A DNA stretch of 64,000 nt from Bacteroidales bacterium (GTDB lineage Bacteria > Bacteroidota > Bacteroidia > Bacteroidales > F082). The notes beneath the pieces were generated by a model, which did not search any database, was not told where the DNA came from, and saw only the letters and a list, made by a program, of their open reading frames with translations. Positions 47,958 to 55,975 of this stretch are shown here, one piece after another; position 1 is the stretch's first letter; every line of letters begins with the position of its first letter. A program made the position numbers and the translations under genes. The stretch lies in contig JAFUVT010000019.1 in the NCBI GenBank assembly GCA_017477425.1, positions 62,001 to 126,000 on the forward strand, written 5' to 3'.

Positions 47958-48371
47958 ATGAAACGTTTTTTCCTTCTTCTTATATGTATCGCATCGGCGG
48001 TCGTATCCTACGCCCAAAGCCACGGGTCGCTCAATGTCCATCAAGACGACCGCATCGAAAGCCTCATCTCGAAGCAACGTTCTCTATACAAAATAGACAG
48101 CTCGTTCAGCGGCTACCGCATCCATATCTTTATGGAAATCGGCAACGAGGCCTTGAAACACGCCGAGGAGGTGAAACGCCAATTCGAGCGGGCCTTCCCC
48201 GACATCCCGATTTACCTCACCTACGCCGAGCCTTATTTCCGCCTGCGTGCTGGCGACTTCCGTAACCGTGTGGAAGCCGAGAAATGCCTTAGACGCATTA
48301 AGCCTCGCTATAAGGAGGCTTTTGTGACCGCCGACAAGATTTACCGTCCAAAAATCAGTTTTAATCGATGA
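47958..48371 (+). CDS. Exported SPOR-domain-like protein
   Basis: 137 residues. Signal peptide MKRFFLLLICIASAVVSYAQ. The rest is close to a single SPOR-like domain: GYRIHIFMEIGNEALKHAEEVK, PIYLTYAEPYFRLRAGDFRN and VEAEKCLRRIKPRY show the beta-alpha-beta layout and the final FRLRxGDFxxRxEAE motif. SPOR domains bind denuded peptidoglycan glycan strands at the division site. Start chosen at the methionine before the signal peptide; a 10-residue extension overlaps the promoter element. Probably periplasmic. Confidence 0.85.
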   Translation: MKRFFLLLICIASAVVSYAQSHGSLNVHQDDRIESLISKQRSLYKIDSSFSGYRIHIFMEIGNEALKHAEEVKRQFERAFPDIPIYLTYAEPYFRLRAGDFRNRVEAEKCLRRIKPRYKEAFVTADKIYRPKISFNR

Positions 48372-48394
48372 AAACAGGATGCGGAATAACGCTC

Positions 48395-49315
48395 CTATTT
48401 CACGAAATCTTCCACATTCTTGACAACGATGCCCAGCCGAAGGACAAATGCCTCTTCGGTGGCGAAACCGATGTGCGGCAACATGATGAGATTGGGAGCG
48501 CCAAACAACGGATTCTCAGGCTTCAACGGTGGTTCGGTACCGTAAACATCAGTGGCGGCAGCGGCAATCTTGCCTTGTTTTAAGGCATCGGCCAAGGCCT
48601 GCTCGTTGACGACGGGACCCCGCGCTGTATTAATTAATAAGGAAGTCGGCTTCATCAGGGCAAAGTCCTTTTCGGTGATGAAATCGCGGGTGTCGGCATT
48701 CAGGGCGATGTGCAGCGTGACGATGTCCGCCTCCTTCAGCAAGGTTGCTTTGTCGACGAAAGTCACGCCCTCGATTTGCTTCGGGGTGCGGTTCCAGGCC
48801 AGCACCTTGCAGCCGAAAGCCTTCGCCAACTGCGCCACGCGCTGACCGATGTTGCCCATGCCAATGATGCCAATGGTCTTGCCGCCTATTTCGCGTCCTG
48901 GCATGATGCCTTTGCGGTTGCATTGACGGGTAATCGCATCGTTTTCAAGTACTTTGCGATAAAGGTCAATCATCAAGGCGATGGCAAGTTCAGCCACGGC
49001 TTCGGTGCTGTAGCCCGCCGCATTCTTCACGACGATGCCGCGACGCTGGCATTCCTCCATATCGATGTGGTCCAAGCCTGTGAAGGCGATGGAAAGCATC
49101 TTCAGGTTGAGACAAGCATCGAGGAAGTCCTTGCGCAGCGGGATGTTGCTCTCGATGATAACCTCCGCGCCTTCGGCACGACGAATCAGTTCGTCGAGGT
49201 TTTCGTTGCGGTCGGGATAGATGACGACCTCATGACCAGCCTTCTTCAGGCCTTCGCAAGCCGCCTCAATCTGCTGGACCTTCAAGCCCAAGGGTTCAAG
49301 AAAGACGATTTTCAT
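48395..49315 (-). CDS. NAD-dependent D-2-hydroxyacid dehydrogenase
   Basis: 306 residues with the two-domain layout of this family. Rossmann motif GIIGMGNIGQRVAQLAKAFG (residues about 147-166), the active-site Arg in INTARGPVVNEQAL, Glu in the following helix, and His in MLPHIGFATEEAF near the end. Substrate could be glycerate, phosphoglycerate (SerA-like but short, no ACT domain) or hydroxypyruvate; not resolvable. Its start overlaps the stop of ridA by four bases (ATGA at 49312-49315), so ridA and this gene form a coupled operon. Confidence 0.92.
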   Translation of the reverse strand: MKIVFLEPLGLKVQQIEAACEGLKKAGHEVVIYPDRNENLDELIRRAEGAEVIIESNIPLRKDFLDACLNLKMLSIAFTGLDHIDMEECQRRGIVVKNAAGYSTEAVAELAIALMIDLYRKVLENDAITRQCNRKGIMPGREIGGKTIGIIGMGNIGQRVAQLAKAFGCKVLAWNRTPKQIEGVTFVDKATLLKEADIVTLHIALNADTRDFITEKDFALMKPTSLLINTARGPVVNEQALADALKQGKIAAAATDVYGTEPPLKPENPLFGAPNLIMLPHIGFATEEAFVLRLGIVVKNVEDFVK

Positions 49316-49686
49316 TTTGCGGCAATCATTTCGATTTCGACCAAAGCCTTCTTCGGCAATTCCTTCACGGCGAAGGCGGCACGAGCAGGATAGTCGCCCT
49401 TAAAATATTTGCCGTACACAGCGTTCATCTCGCCAAAGTAGCTCATATCGGCAAGATAGCAGACGGATTTCACCACATTGTCGAAGGTGCAGCCTGCCTC
49501 ATTGAGGATGGCTTCGAGGTTTTTCATGCTTTGCTCGGTCTGAGCGGCAACGCCTTCTGGCATCTCGCCCGTGGCGGGATTGATGGGCAGTTGGCCCGAA
49601 ATGAACACCATTCCGTTGGCTTCAATGGCTTGACTGTAGGGTCCAATGGCACCCGGAGCCTGTGTTGTTGCAATAACTTTTTTCAT
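49312..49686 (-). CDS. ridA: RidA family reactive intermediate/imine deaminase
   Basis: 124-residue YjgF/YER057c/UK114 protein that hydrolyses reactive enamines and imines from PLP enzymes such as threonine dehydratase. Start at MKKVIATTQAPGAIGPYSQA; a frame to 49776 is discarded as it covers the divergent promoter region. Visible: GPYSQAIEANGMVFISGQLP, QTEQSMKNLEAILNEAG and the catalytic Arg in DYPARAAFAVKELP, ALVEIEMIA at the end. Coupled to the following dehydrogenase gene. Confidence 0.94.
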   Translation of the reverse strand: MKKVIATTQAPGAIGPYSQAIEANGMVFISGQLPINPATGEMPEGVAAQTEQSMKNLEAILNEAGCTFDNVVKSVCYLADMSYFGEMNAVYGKYFKGDYPARAAFAVKELPKKALVEIEMIAAK

Positions 49687-49716
49687 TGTTGATAAATTTG
49701 ATGGTTTTATTGGCTG

Positions 49717-49724
49717 CAAAAATA
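49717..49724 (-). promoter_or_regulatory. TAnnTTTG -7 element for ridA
   Basis: Minus-strand TATTTTTG, 30 bases before the ridA start. Confidence 0.5.
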
Positions 49725-49734
49725 AGAAAAATGT

Positions 49735-49742
49735 TACTTTTG
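49735..49742 (+). promoter_or_regulatory. TAnnTTTG -7 element for the divIC-like gene
   Basis: TACTTTTG, 24 bases before the ATG at 49767, divergent from ridA. Confidence 0.5.
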
Positions 49743-49766
49743 CAAGCGGAAAAAACATGATAAGAC

Positions 49767-50066
49767 ATGTCGACATTCAAGAATATTTTGCGCAGACTCA
49801 ACAACCGCTATGTGTATGCCACTGTGTTGTTTCTGGTCGTTGTCTTTTTCGTCGACCAGTTCAACGTTTTTGAGCAAATCAAGCTGCGCAAATCGCTGAA
49901 AGACCAACAACAACAGATCGACTATTACCAAAAAGAGGTATCAGAAAGCAAACAATATCTCCTCGACCTCCAGAACGACACAAGCACGATGGAGAAACTG
50001 GCTCGCGAACAATACCTGATGAAGCGCGACAACGAAGTCATCTACTTAATTGAGACCGAGAAATGA
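49767..50066 (+). CDS. FtsB/DivIC-family septum formation initiator
   Basis: 99 residues: short cytoplasmic tail, one membrane helix (about 18-34, YVYATVLFLVVVFFVD), and a coiled coil (LRKSLKDQQQQIDYYQKEV), ending with the family's C-terminal motif MEKLAREQYLMKRDNEVIYLIE. FtsB/DivIC forms a complex with FtsL and FtsQ/DivIB in the divisome. Its stop overlaps the start of the DUF5686 gene by four bases. Confidence 0.88.
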   Translation: MSTFKNILRRLNNRYVYATVLFLVVVFFVDQFNVFEQIKLRKSLKDQQQQIDYYQKEVSESKQYLLDLQNDTSTMEKLAREQYLMKRDNEVIYLIETEK

Positions 50067-52513
50067 AGGCGTTGACCACCAGGCGCATCACATCCTTTAT
50101 TCTGTTCCTTTTTCTGACGCTCACAAAGGGCTTGGCCTTGGCACAGAGCCATTCCTTAAACGGAAAAATCACCGACAGACAAAGCCGCCAACCCTTGGCA
50201 TTCGTCAACGTGGTGGTCAACGACGGGCAACAAGGCGTCATCAGCGACATTGACGGAAAATACGAAATCACTTCCAAAGAACCGATAGCCAAGGTTTTGT
50301 TTTCGGCCATCGGCTATGAGCCCCAAACCGTGAGCCTCCAACCCGACCAAAAGAAATGCGATATCGCCTTGACGCCCAAGACTTTCGAGCTGAGTGAAGT
50401 CACCGTTGAAGCGGGCGAGAACCCCGCTCATCGCATCATCGACAGCCTGTTTGCCCATCGCAAAGCCAACAATCCCAATTCTTTAGACTCCTATCGTTAT
50501 AAGATTTACGACCAGATGGTCTTCACCGTCGACAGCACCGAACTCGGCATCGCTCTCTCTGGTTCGAATGAAGGCGGAGGCCTGCAACGGTTCGACAGCA
50601 TCCTGAAAAAGAGCGACTTGATGGTGATGGAAACCGCATCGGAAGTGGTTTTCAAGTCGCCCGACCGCAAATTGCAAAACGTGCTCGGCACCAAGGTGGC
50701 CGGAATGAAAGAACCCACATTCATCTACCTGGTCAACAGCATGCAAAGCGTCAGTTTTTATGACGAGACCGTCAGCATCACGGGCACCGACTACGTGAAT
50801 CCCATCAGCCGCGACAGCAAGACACACTATTTCTTCACGTTGGAATCGGTCAATCCCATCGGGCAAGGCGACTCGCTTTACGTGATTTCGTTCCACCCGA
50901 TGCGAGGGAGCACCTTCAACGGTCTGCGCGGCACCTTGACAGTCAACAGCGACGGCTGGGCCCTGCAAAGCGTGAAGGCTTCGCCCAACGAGCAAAACGC
51001 CCTGTATGCCGCCACCATCCAGCATTTGTACCAAAAAGTTGACGACCAATGGTTCCCGAAGCAACTCAACACCATCCTCAAGTTCTCGGGCATTGCGCTT
51101 GGCGTGGATGATGCCGCCCTTTCGATGGTCGCCGTCGGAAAGAGCTATCTCACCGACATCGAAATCAACCCCGACCTCGGCAAACTGCGTTTTTCAGACA
51201 TCGAAATCAAGGTGGACCCCGACGCTGCTTTTCGCGACGACAGCTTTTGGACCCAACATCGCATCGACTCGCTCACCGAGCGTATCAAAGCCACCTACAT
51301 CCTCGTCGACTCCATCACCGAAGGCACCGACATCTTCGACCGCGTGCTCGGCATCACCGACAAACTCATGGGCCAATCCGCCCTGCCCGTCGGCCCCATC
51401 GACTTGAACATCGGCAATCTTCTCAACATCTCGCGCTACCGGGGCGTCTATTTCGGCCTCGGCGCCACCACCAACGACCGCCTCTCTCGATGGTTCAACC
51501 TGAATGGGTTCTTCGGCTACTGGACAGGCTTGAAACGCTTGGATTATGGTGGCGGCCTCAACTTCAAGCTCAACCGTCAGCGACAGATGGAACTTGGCCT
51601 GCATTATACCCAAATGTCGGAACCTATTGGCGAATTCAGCGGGTTTCAGGAGAGTTATGCCTTGCTGGCTGAGTCGGATTACAAGTACTCTTTCTACGAA
51701 AACATCCATGCCCGCCGCCAACGTTTCGACCTCAACTTCTCCACCCGAATGGCACGCCACTTCAAGGTTTTCGTCAACCTCAGCTCGAGTCACAAACATT
51801 ACGACACACTCTTCTTCCACGTCCCCTCCGACTCGTTGACCGAAGGCCGATTCACGAATGCCGAAGTCAAGGTGAGGTTTGCCTACAAGGAGAAGTTCAT
51901 CAGTACGCCTCAAGGCCTGCAATCGTTGGGCACCACGGCTCCCATCGTTTGGTTCTCGTATATGCATTCCTTCCCCAACCTGCTGGGCGGGCAATTCGAA
52001 TACGACCGATTCAAGTTCGAGATTTCGAAGAATTTCTACACGCCCTATCTAGGCGTGGCAAGAGTGGTGCTGCAAGCGGGCTATGCCACCGAAACCTGCC
52101 CCGTAATGGAGACTTTCGACATTTTGGGCACTTACGACCGCTTCGGGCTTTTTGCGCCAGGCAGTTTCGGTACGATGCGCCTCGACGAGTTCTTCTGCGA
52201 CCGTTTTGCAGCACTATATTTGAGCCACAACTTCAGCGGGATGCTTTGGAAGACCAACTCACAGTGGTTCAAGCCCGAACTGACTTTGGTGACCAACATC
52301 GGCTGGGGCGACATGAAACGCGCAGAGGGCCACGAAAAGAACTTCCAGACGATGGAAAAAGGCTATTTTGAGAGCGGTTTCGTCGTGAAAGGCTTGCTCA
52401 ACCTGCCTCTGGTGAAAGTCGGATTGGGCGCGTTCTATCGCTACGGGCCGTATAGTTTGCCAACGGTTTGGGATAATTTCGCTTGGAAATGGAGCGCGAC
52501 GTTTAGTTTGTAG
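50063..52513 (+). CDS. DUF5686 and carboxypeptidase-like regulatory domain outer membrane protein
   Basis: 816 residues. Signal peptide about 1-28 (ends LALAQS). Residues about 30-115 form a carboxypeptidase-regulatory-like (CarboxypepD_reg) domain, LNGKITDRQSRQPLAFVNVV ... DIDGKYEITS. The remainder is the DUF5686 region, with a periplasmic part and a C-terminal beta-barrel of aromatic-rich strands (NLNGFFGYWTGLKRLDYGGG, FGLFAPGSFGTMRLDEFF, NFAWKWSATFSL). The last residue is an aromatic-rich strand ending FSL, as in barrel outer-membrane proteins. Function of the family is unknown. It overlaps the divIC-like gene by 4 bases. Confidence 0.85.
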   Translation: MKALTTRRITSFILFLFLTLTKGLALAQSHSLNGKITDRQSRQPLAFVNVVVNDGQQGVISDIDGKYEITSKEPIAKVLFSAIGYEPQTVSLQPDQKKCDIALTPKTFELSEVTVEAGENPAHRIIDSLFAHRKANNPNSLDSYRYKIYDQMVFTVDSTELGIALSGSNEGGGLQRFDSILKKSDLMVMETASEVVFKSPDRKLQNVLGTKVAGMKEPTFIYLVNSMQSVSFYDETVSITGTDYVNPISRDSKTHYFFTLESVNPIGQGDSLYVISFHPMRGSTFNGLRGTLTVNSDGWALQSVKASPNEQNALYAATIQHLYQKVDDQWFPKQLNTILKFSGIALGVDDAALSMVAVGKSYLTDIEINPDLGKLRFSDIEIKVDPDAAFRDDSFWTQHRIDSLTERIKATYILVDSITEGTDIFDRVLGITDKLMGQSALPVGPIDLNIGNLLNISRYRGVYFGLGATTNDRLSRWFNLNGFFGYWTGLKRLDYGGGLNFKLNRQRQMELGLHYTQMSEPIGEFSGFQESYALLAESDYKYSFYENIHARRQRFDLNFSTRMARHFKVFVNLSSSHKHYDTLFFHVPSDSLTEGRFTNAEVKVRFAYKEKFISTPQGLQSLGTTAPIVWFSYMHSFPNLLGGQFEYDRFKFEISKNFYTPYLGVARVVLQAGYATETCPVMETFDILGTYDRFGLFAPGSFGTMRLDEFFCDRFAALYLSHNFSGMLWKTNSQWFKPELTLVTNIGWGDMKRAEGHEKNFQTMEKGYFESGFVVKGLLNLPLVKVGLGAFYRYGPYSLPTVWDNFAWKWSATFSL

Positions 52514-52547
52514 TTATCAGTTGTTCAGTTATCAGTTGTTCAGTTAT
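52512..52547. repeat. 15-bp tandem repeat before and into the apbE start
   Basis: AGTTATCAGTTGTTC occurs twice in a row (52512-52526, 52527-52541) and continues as AGTTAT to 52547, so the ATG of the next gene at 52546 lies inside the partial third unit. The repeat fills the whole gap between the DUF5686 stop codon and apbE. Confidence 0.85.
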
Positions 52548-53529
52548 GAGAAGCAAGTATTTGATAGGTTTACTGATGGTTTTGTGCTCTTGTACGCAGC
52601 AACCCAAGAAGATAGTTTTGCAGGGCTTGGCGCAAGGCTCTTATTACGCCATCACCTACTATGACGAGAATGGGCGCAACTTCCAGCGCGAAGTCGACTC
52701 GATTTTCCACGCGGTGGACTTGTCGGTCAACCTGTGGGTGGACAGCTCTGTCATTTCGAAAGTCAATCGGAATGAGGAAGTTACGCTCGACCCGATTTTC
52801 ATCGACAACTTCAACATCGCACAGGAAGCCGCACGGTTGTCGGACGGCTATTTCGACCCCACCATCTCCCCTATCGTGGCGGCTTGGGGCTTCAGCAGCA
52901 AGACGGGCGACAGCATCACGCCACAACTCATCGACAGCCTGAAACAATTGGTCGACTACCGTAACGTCCGCATCGAAAACGGAAAGGTCATCAAGGAAAG
53001 CCCAGCCATACAATTGGATTTCAATGCCATAGCCCAAGGCTACACTTCTGATTTGCTGGCTCATTTTCTTGAAAGCAAGGGCATCGTGAACTATCTCGTC
53101 GACACGGGCGGCGAAATCATGGCCCGAGGCTGCAAGCCCAACGGCCAGCCTTGGATTGTGGGCATCGAGAAACCTGCCGAAAACTGGGACTCGGAGCAAG
53201 TCGTGCAAACCCGCATCGCCTTGCGCGACAAGGGCTTGGTCACCTCGGGCAGCACCCGAAAATACGTGGAACGCGATGGCAAACGCTATTCACACAGCAT
53301 CGACCCCACGACGGGTTATCCTGTAGAGCATAACGTCCTGAGCGTGACCGTCTTGGCCGAAAATTCCGTTTGGGCCGATGCCTTGGCTTCCATCTGTATG
53401 GTGATGGGGATGGAAAAGTCATTGCCCATCATCGAGAGCTTGGACGGCGTGGAAGCCTATTACATTTTCGTGAACGAACAAAACCAGCTTGAGACCTTTG
53501 CCACCGAGGGTTTCGTCACTTTCGACTAG
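52546..53529 (+). CDS. apbE: FAD:protein FMN transferase (ApbE), lipoprotein
   Basis: 327 residues with a lipoprotein signal (MRSKYLIGLLMVLCSCTQQ, Cys at about 16). ApbE attaches FMN covalently to Thr in Rnf/Nqr subunits and other periplasmic flavoproteins. Signature blocks: GLAQGSYYAITYYDE, FDPTISPIVAAWGF, DFNAIAQGYTSDLLAHFL, YLVDTGGEIMARGCKPNG, and the metal/FAD motif SHSIDPTTGYPVEHNVLSVTV with AENSVWADALAS. Complete and of normal length. The start codon lies in a tandem repeat; the pseudouridine synthase gene follows after 4 bases. Confidence 0.95.
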   Translation: MRSKYLIGLLMVLCSCTQQPKKIVLQGLAQGSYYAITYYDENGRNFQREVDSIFHAVDLSVNLWVDSSVISKVNRNEEVTLDPIFIDNFNIAQEAARLSDGYFDPTISPIVAAWGFSSKTGDSITPQLIDSLKQLVDYRNVRIENGKVIKESPAIQLDFNAIAQGYTSDLLAHFLESKGIVNYLVDTGGEIMARGCKPNGQPWIVGIEKPAENWDSEQVVQTRIALRDKGLVTSGSTRKYVERDGKRYSHSIDPTTGYPVEHNVLSVTVLAENSVWADALASICMVMGMEKSLPIIESLDGVEAYYIFVNEQNQLETFATEGFVTFD

Positions 53530-53533
53530 AACT

Positions 53534-54079
53534 ATGGTTATCCTTTTCAACAAACCGTATGGCGTTTTGAGCCAGTTCACACCCGAAGCTGGGCATCGGG
53601 CGCTTGATGAATTCGGCTTCCCAGCAGGCGTTTATGCCGCTGGACGCTTGGACCACGACAGCGAAGGTGCCCTCTTGCTGACCGATGACGGCCGACTCAT
53701 CAAGAGACTTCTGGACCCGAAATTTGAACATCCCCGCACTTATCTCGCCCAAGTCGATGGACAAATCACCGCCGAGGCGGTACGCCAATTGGAACGAGGC
53801 GTGGTCATCAAAGGCTACCACACCAAGCCCTGCAAGGCCGAGATCGTCACGCCACCCGAAAACCTTTGGGAACGGGTGCCGCCCATCCGCTACCGCGCCG
53901 CCATCCCGACAAGTTGGGTCAAACTCACACTCATCGAAGGCAAAAACCGGCAAGTACGCCACATGACGGCGGCCGTAGGTTTCCCCACGCTTCGCCTTAT
54001 CCGAACACAAATCGGCAACGTTGCCTTAAGCGATTTACAACCCGGCGAATGGCGTTATGTGACAGGAAAGGTGATTTGA
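53534..54079 (+). CDS. RsuA/RluB/RluE-family pseudouridine synthase
   Basis: 181 residues, starting MVILFNKPYGVLSQF; an upstream frame inside apbE is discarded. No S4 domain, so the compact RluE-like form. Catalytic Asp is in AAGRLDHDSEGALLLTDDG (residues about 35-53), followed by PRTYLAQVDG and LIEGKNRQVRHMTAAVGFPTLRLIR. It would isomerise uridine in rRNA. A terminator follows, and beyond it the accessory region begins. Confidence 0.92.
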   Translation: MVILFNKPYGVLSQFTPEAGHRALDEFGFPAGVYAAGRLDHDSEGALLLTDDGRLIKRLLDPKFEHPRTYLAQVDGQITAEAVRQLERGVVIKGYHTKPCKAEIVTPPENLWERVPPIRYRAAIPTSWVKLTLIEGKNRQVRHMTAAVGFPTLRLIRTQIGNVALSDLQPGEWRYVTGKVI

Positions 54080-54085
54080 GAAAAC

Positions 54086-54114
54086 ACAAAAGCCGCTGAA
54101 ATCAGCGGCTTTGT
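54086..54114 (+). terminator. Intrinsic terminator after the pseudouridine synthase gene
   Basis: Stem ACAAAAGCCGCTGA / TCAGCGGCTTTTGT-like arms with a 1-3 base loop; short T-tract. It closes the core gene block. Confidence 0.75.
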
Positions 54115-54552
54115 CGTACTCCCGCAGGGGATAAAACATAAGTTCCTGAAAATCTGTAAGTTCGTGAAATCATGTGATTATTAGATTATTACAAAATTGA
54201 AAATCTGACATCATAGGCAACGATATGAACAAACATGAAGCGAAAAACAGAAAATGTTTCAGCTATGTTTCAGTAAAAATGCCACCACCTTCCCTTCCAT
54301 CAGTATTACATTCAAGCCGATTCATCTTCTTTTCGTTTGACAATTTCCAAGTAGAATATTTTTGCAAAGTTTTCTACCTGATTCGGGTGCAAAAATACTG
54401 TTTTTATGATTAAAGCAATTGTGATTGTATGCTTTTTCCCCAAAAAACACGCCTTCAACTTCTCACACAAACAACGTTTTGCGACATTTCATCTTGTGTG
54501 ATTATTTTCATCAAATGTTCGATAACGCAACCAGCCATTGTGCAATAATATG
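54115..54552. other. Long AT-rich gap at the edge of the accessory region
   Basis: Between the terminator and the integrase promoter. It holds a + strand TATTTTTG (54357-54364, TTTG 17 bases upstream) and a minus-strand TATTTTTG (54390-54397) facing it, but no ORF with any support; a 62-aa frame at 54225 is unremarkable. This is where an attachment site of an integrating element would be expected; none can be recognised with one end visible. Confidence 0.5.
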
Positions 54553-54560
54553 TACCTTTG
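54553..54560 (+). promoter_or_regulatory. TAnnTTTG -7 element for the integrase
   Basis: TACCTTTG, 17 bases before the chosen ATG at 54578. It lies within the longer frame that starts at 54425, which argues for the shorter protein. Confidence 0.5.
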
Positions 54561-54577
54561 CAGAAAATATCAGTCAG

Positions 54578-55975
54578 ATGACCTTCACTTTCGAATTGAA
54601 TAGTAAACCCAACACCGCTGGTAAGTATGTCGTTTATCTTCGCATTACGGAGAACAGAAAACATAAACGCATCAAAACCACAGTCGCTTTGGATAAGAAA
54701 ACCGATTGGAACCAAAAAAAGAAAGAGGTGAGGTCGTCATGCCCTGATGCCGCGCTGTTGAATGAACGCCTGAAGCGCGAACTGGATTCCGTACTGAACA
54801 AGTATCAGGACTGCAAGGACGAAGGCACAGCAACGACAGACAGAGTAATTGAGAAGATCGAGAGTATTGAGCATCCAGTCTCTTTTCTCGAATACGCTAA
54901 ACGACGCACCCAAGAAGTCCATGATGCAGGTGGTATTAGGAATTGGAAGAAATATGTGGGATTTTGCAACAAACTCGAAGTGTTCCTAACCGATAATAAA
55001 GGTAATGTGAGAGACCTGTCATTTTCGGAACTGACCACGCCTTTTGTTGCACAATTTGAGGCTTACCTACACACCTTGCATAATGAGCGCCAACCTGAGA
55101 AGATGCTTCATCCGAACAGCATCCAAGTCATTATGAAAGCTTTCAGAGCCATCGTCAATCGAGCCATTGAGGTCGATAAAATAATCCCGATGGATAAGAA
55201 CCCTTTCCTCACATATAAATTAAAAGGTGTGGAAACCACGAAAGACAAACTTGACCAAAGTGAGATTGAGAGCATCAAAGCACTTGACTTGCCAGAGGGA
55301 AGTTTGATATGGCATTGTCGGAACTATTTCCTTTTCAGTTATTATTGCGCAGGAATCCGTGTCGGCGACCTTATTCAGTTGCGATGGGGAAACATCACCA
55401 AGGATGGAAGAATTGAGTATAAGATGACCAAGAATCACAAGGAAAGAGACTTCGCCTTGGTTGAACCAGCAAAGAAAATACTCTCCTATTACCACAAGAA
55501 AAGCGTCAAGGCTACCGACTATATTTTTCCTGTTTTAGATTCTACGGAAACTTGGTGTCGAGCAATCACGTTAGAAGAAAAGGATGTTCTTCCTGCCGAA
55601 GAAAAAGAAAAAATGTATGCCCGCATCGGAGCGAAAACAGCCCTTATCAACAAGGAATTGAAGAAGATTGCTAACATGGCTGGGATTGAGAAAAAACTCT
55701 CGTTCCATGTGAGCCGCCACTCCTTCGCTAAAGCTGCCAAAAAGAAAGGCGTTGACAACTTAAAGGTGCAAGAGTTATTCGCGCATAGTAGCCTTAAAGT
55801 TACCGAGGGATATATGGGGCATTTTGAATCTGCCGAGAATGACGCAGCTTTGGCATCGGTATTTGAAGATGGAGCCAAAAAGGTTGATCTTGATGTGCTG
55901 GCGACACAGCTCAACTCCCTCACAAAAAGACAATTTAATCAATTGATGAAGAAAGTAAAACACTATAAGCCATGA
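54578..55975 (+). CDS. Tyrosine recombinase/integrase
   Basis: 465 residues, start at MTFTFELNSKPNTAGKYVVYLRI. N-terminal arm-binding domain (residues 1-80, with an RKHKRIKTTVALDKKTDWN segment), SAM-like core-binding domain (about 100-230) and the catalytic domain. Catalytic residues visible: Arg261 in CAGIRVGDLIQLRW, His377 and Arg380 in FHVSRHSFAKAA, His403 in LFAHSSLKVTEGY and nucleophile Tyr412 in EGYMGHFE. It belongs to the Bacteroidota integrase group found on conjugative/integrative elements and as phase-variation invertases. Its stop overlaps the next gene by 4 bases (ATGA), unusual for an integrase. Codons are AT-richer than in the core genes. Confidence 0.93.
   Translation: MTFTFELNSKPNTAGKYVVYLRITENRKHKRIKTTVALDKKTDWNQKKKEVRSSCPDAALLNERLKRELDSVLNKYQDCKDEGTATTDRVIEKIESIEHPVSFLEYAKRRTQEVHDAGGIRNWKKYVGFCNKLEVFLTDNKGNVRDLSFSELTTPFVAQFEAYLHTLHNERQPEKMLHPNSIQVIMKAFRAIVNRAIEVDKIIPMDKNPFLTYKLKGVETTKDKLDQSEIESIKALDLPEGSLIWHCRNYFLFSYYCAGIRVGDLIQLRWGNITKDGRIEYKMTKNHKERDFALVEPAKKILSYYHKKSVKATDYIFPVLDSTETWCRAITLEEKDVLPAEEKEKMYARIGAKTALINKELKKIANMAGIEKKLSFHVSRHSFAKAAKKKGVDNLKVQELFAHSSLKVTEGYMGHFESAENDAALASVFEDGAKKVDLDVLATQLNSLTKRQFNQLMKKVKHYKP

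Noticed and set aside
48368-48583. 71-aa frame at the end of the SPOR gene
   Set aside because: It lies antisense to the dehydrogenase gene and has no independent support.
54117-54131. tRNA 3'-end fragment as an attachment site
   Set aside because: TACTCCCGCAGGG resembles the end of some tRNAs, but the match is short and no TTCGAA-type arm follows, so it is not a safe att site.
54225-54413. 62-aa frame in the gap before the integrase
   Set aside because: No recognised features, no coupled neighbour, and it lies in AT-rich sequence where such frames occur by chance.
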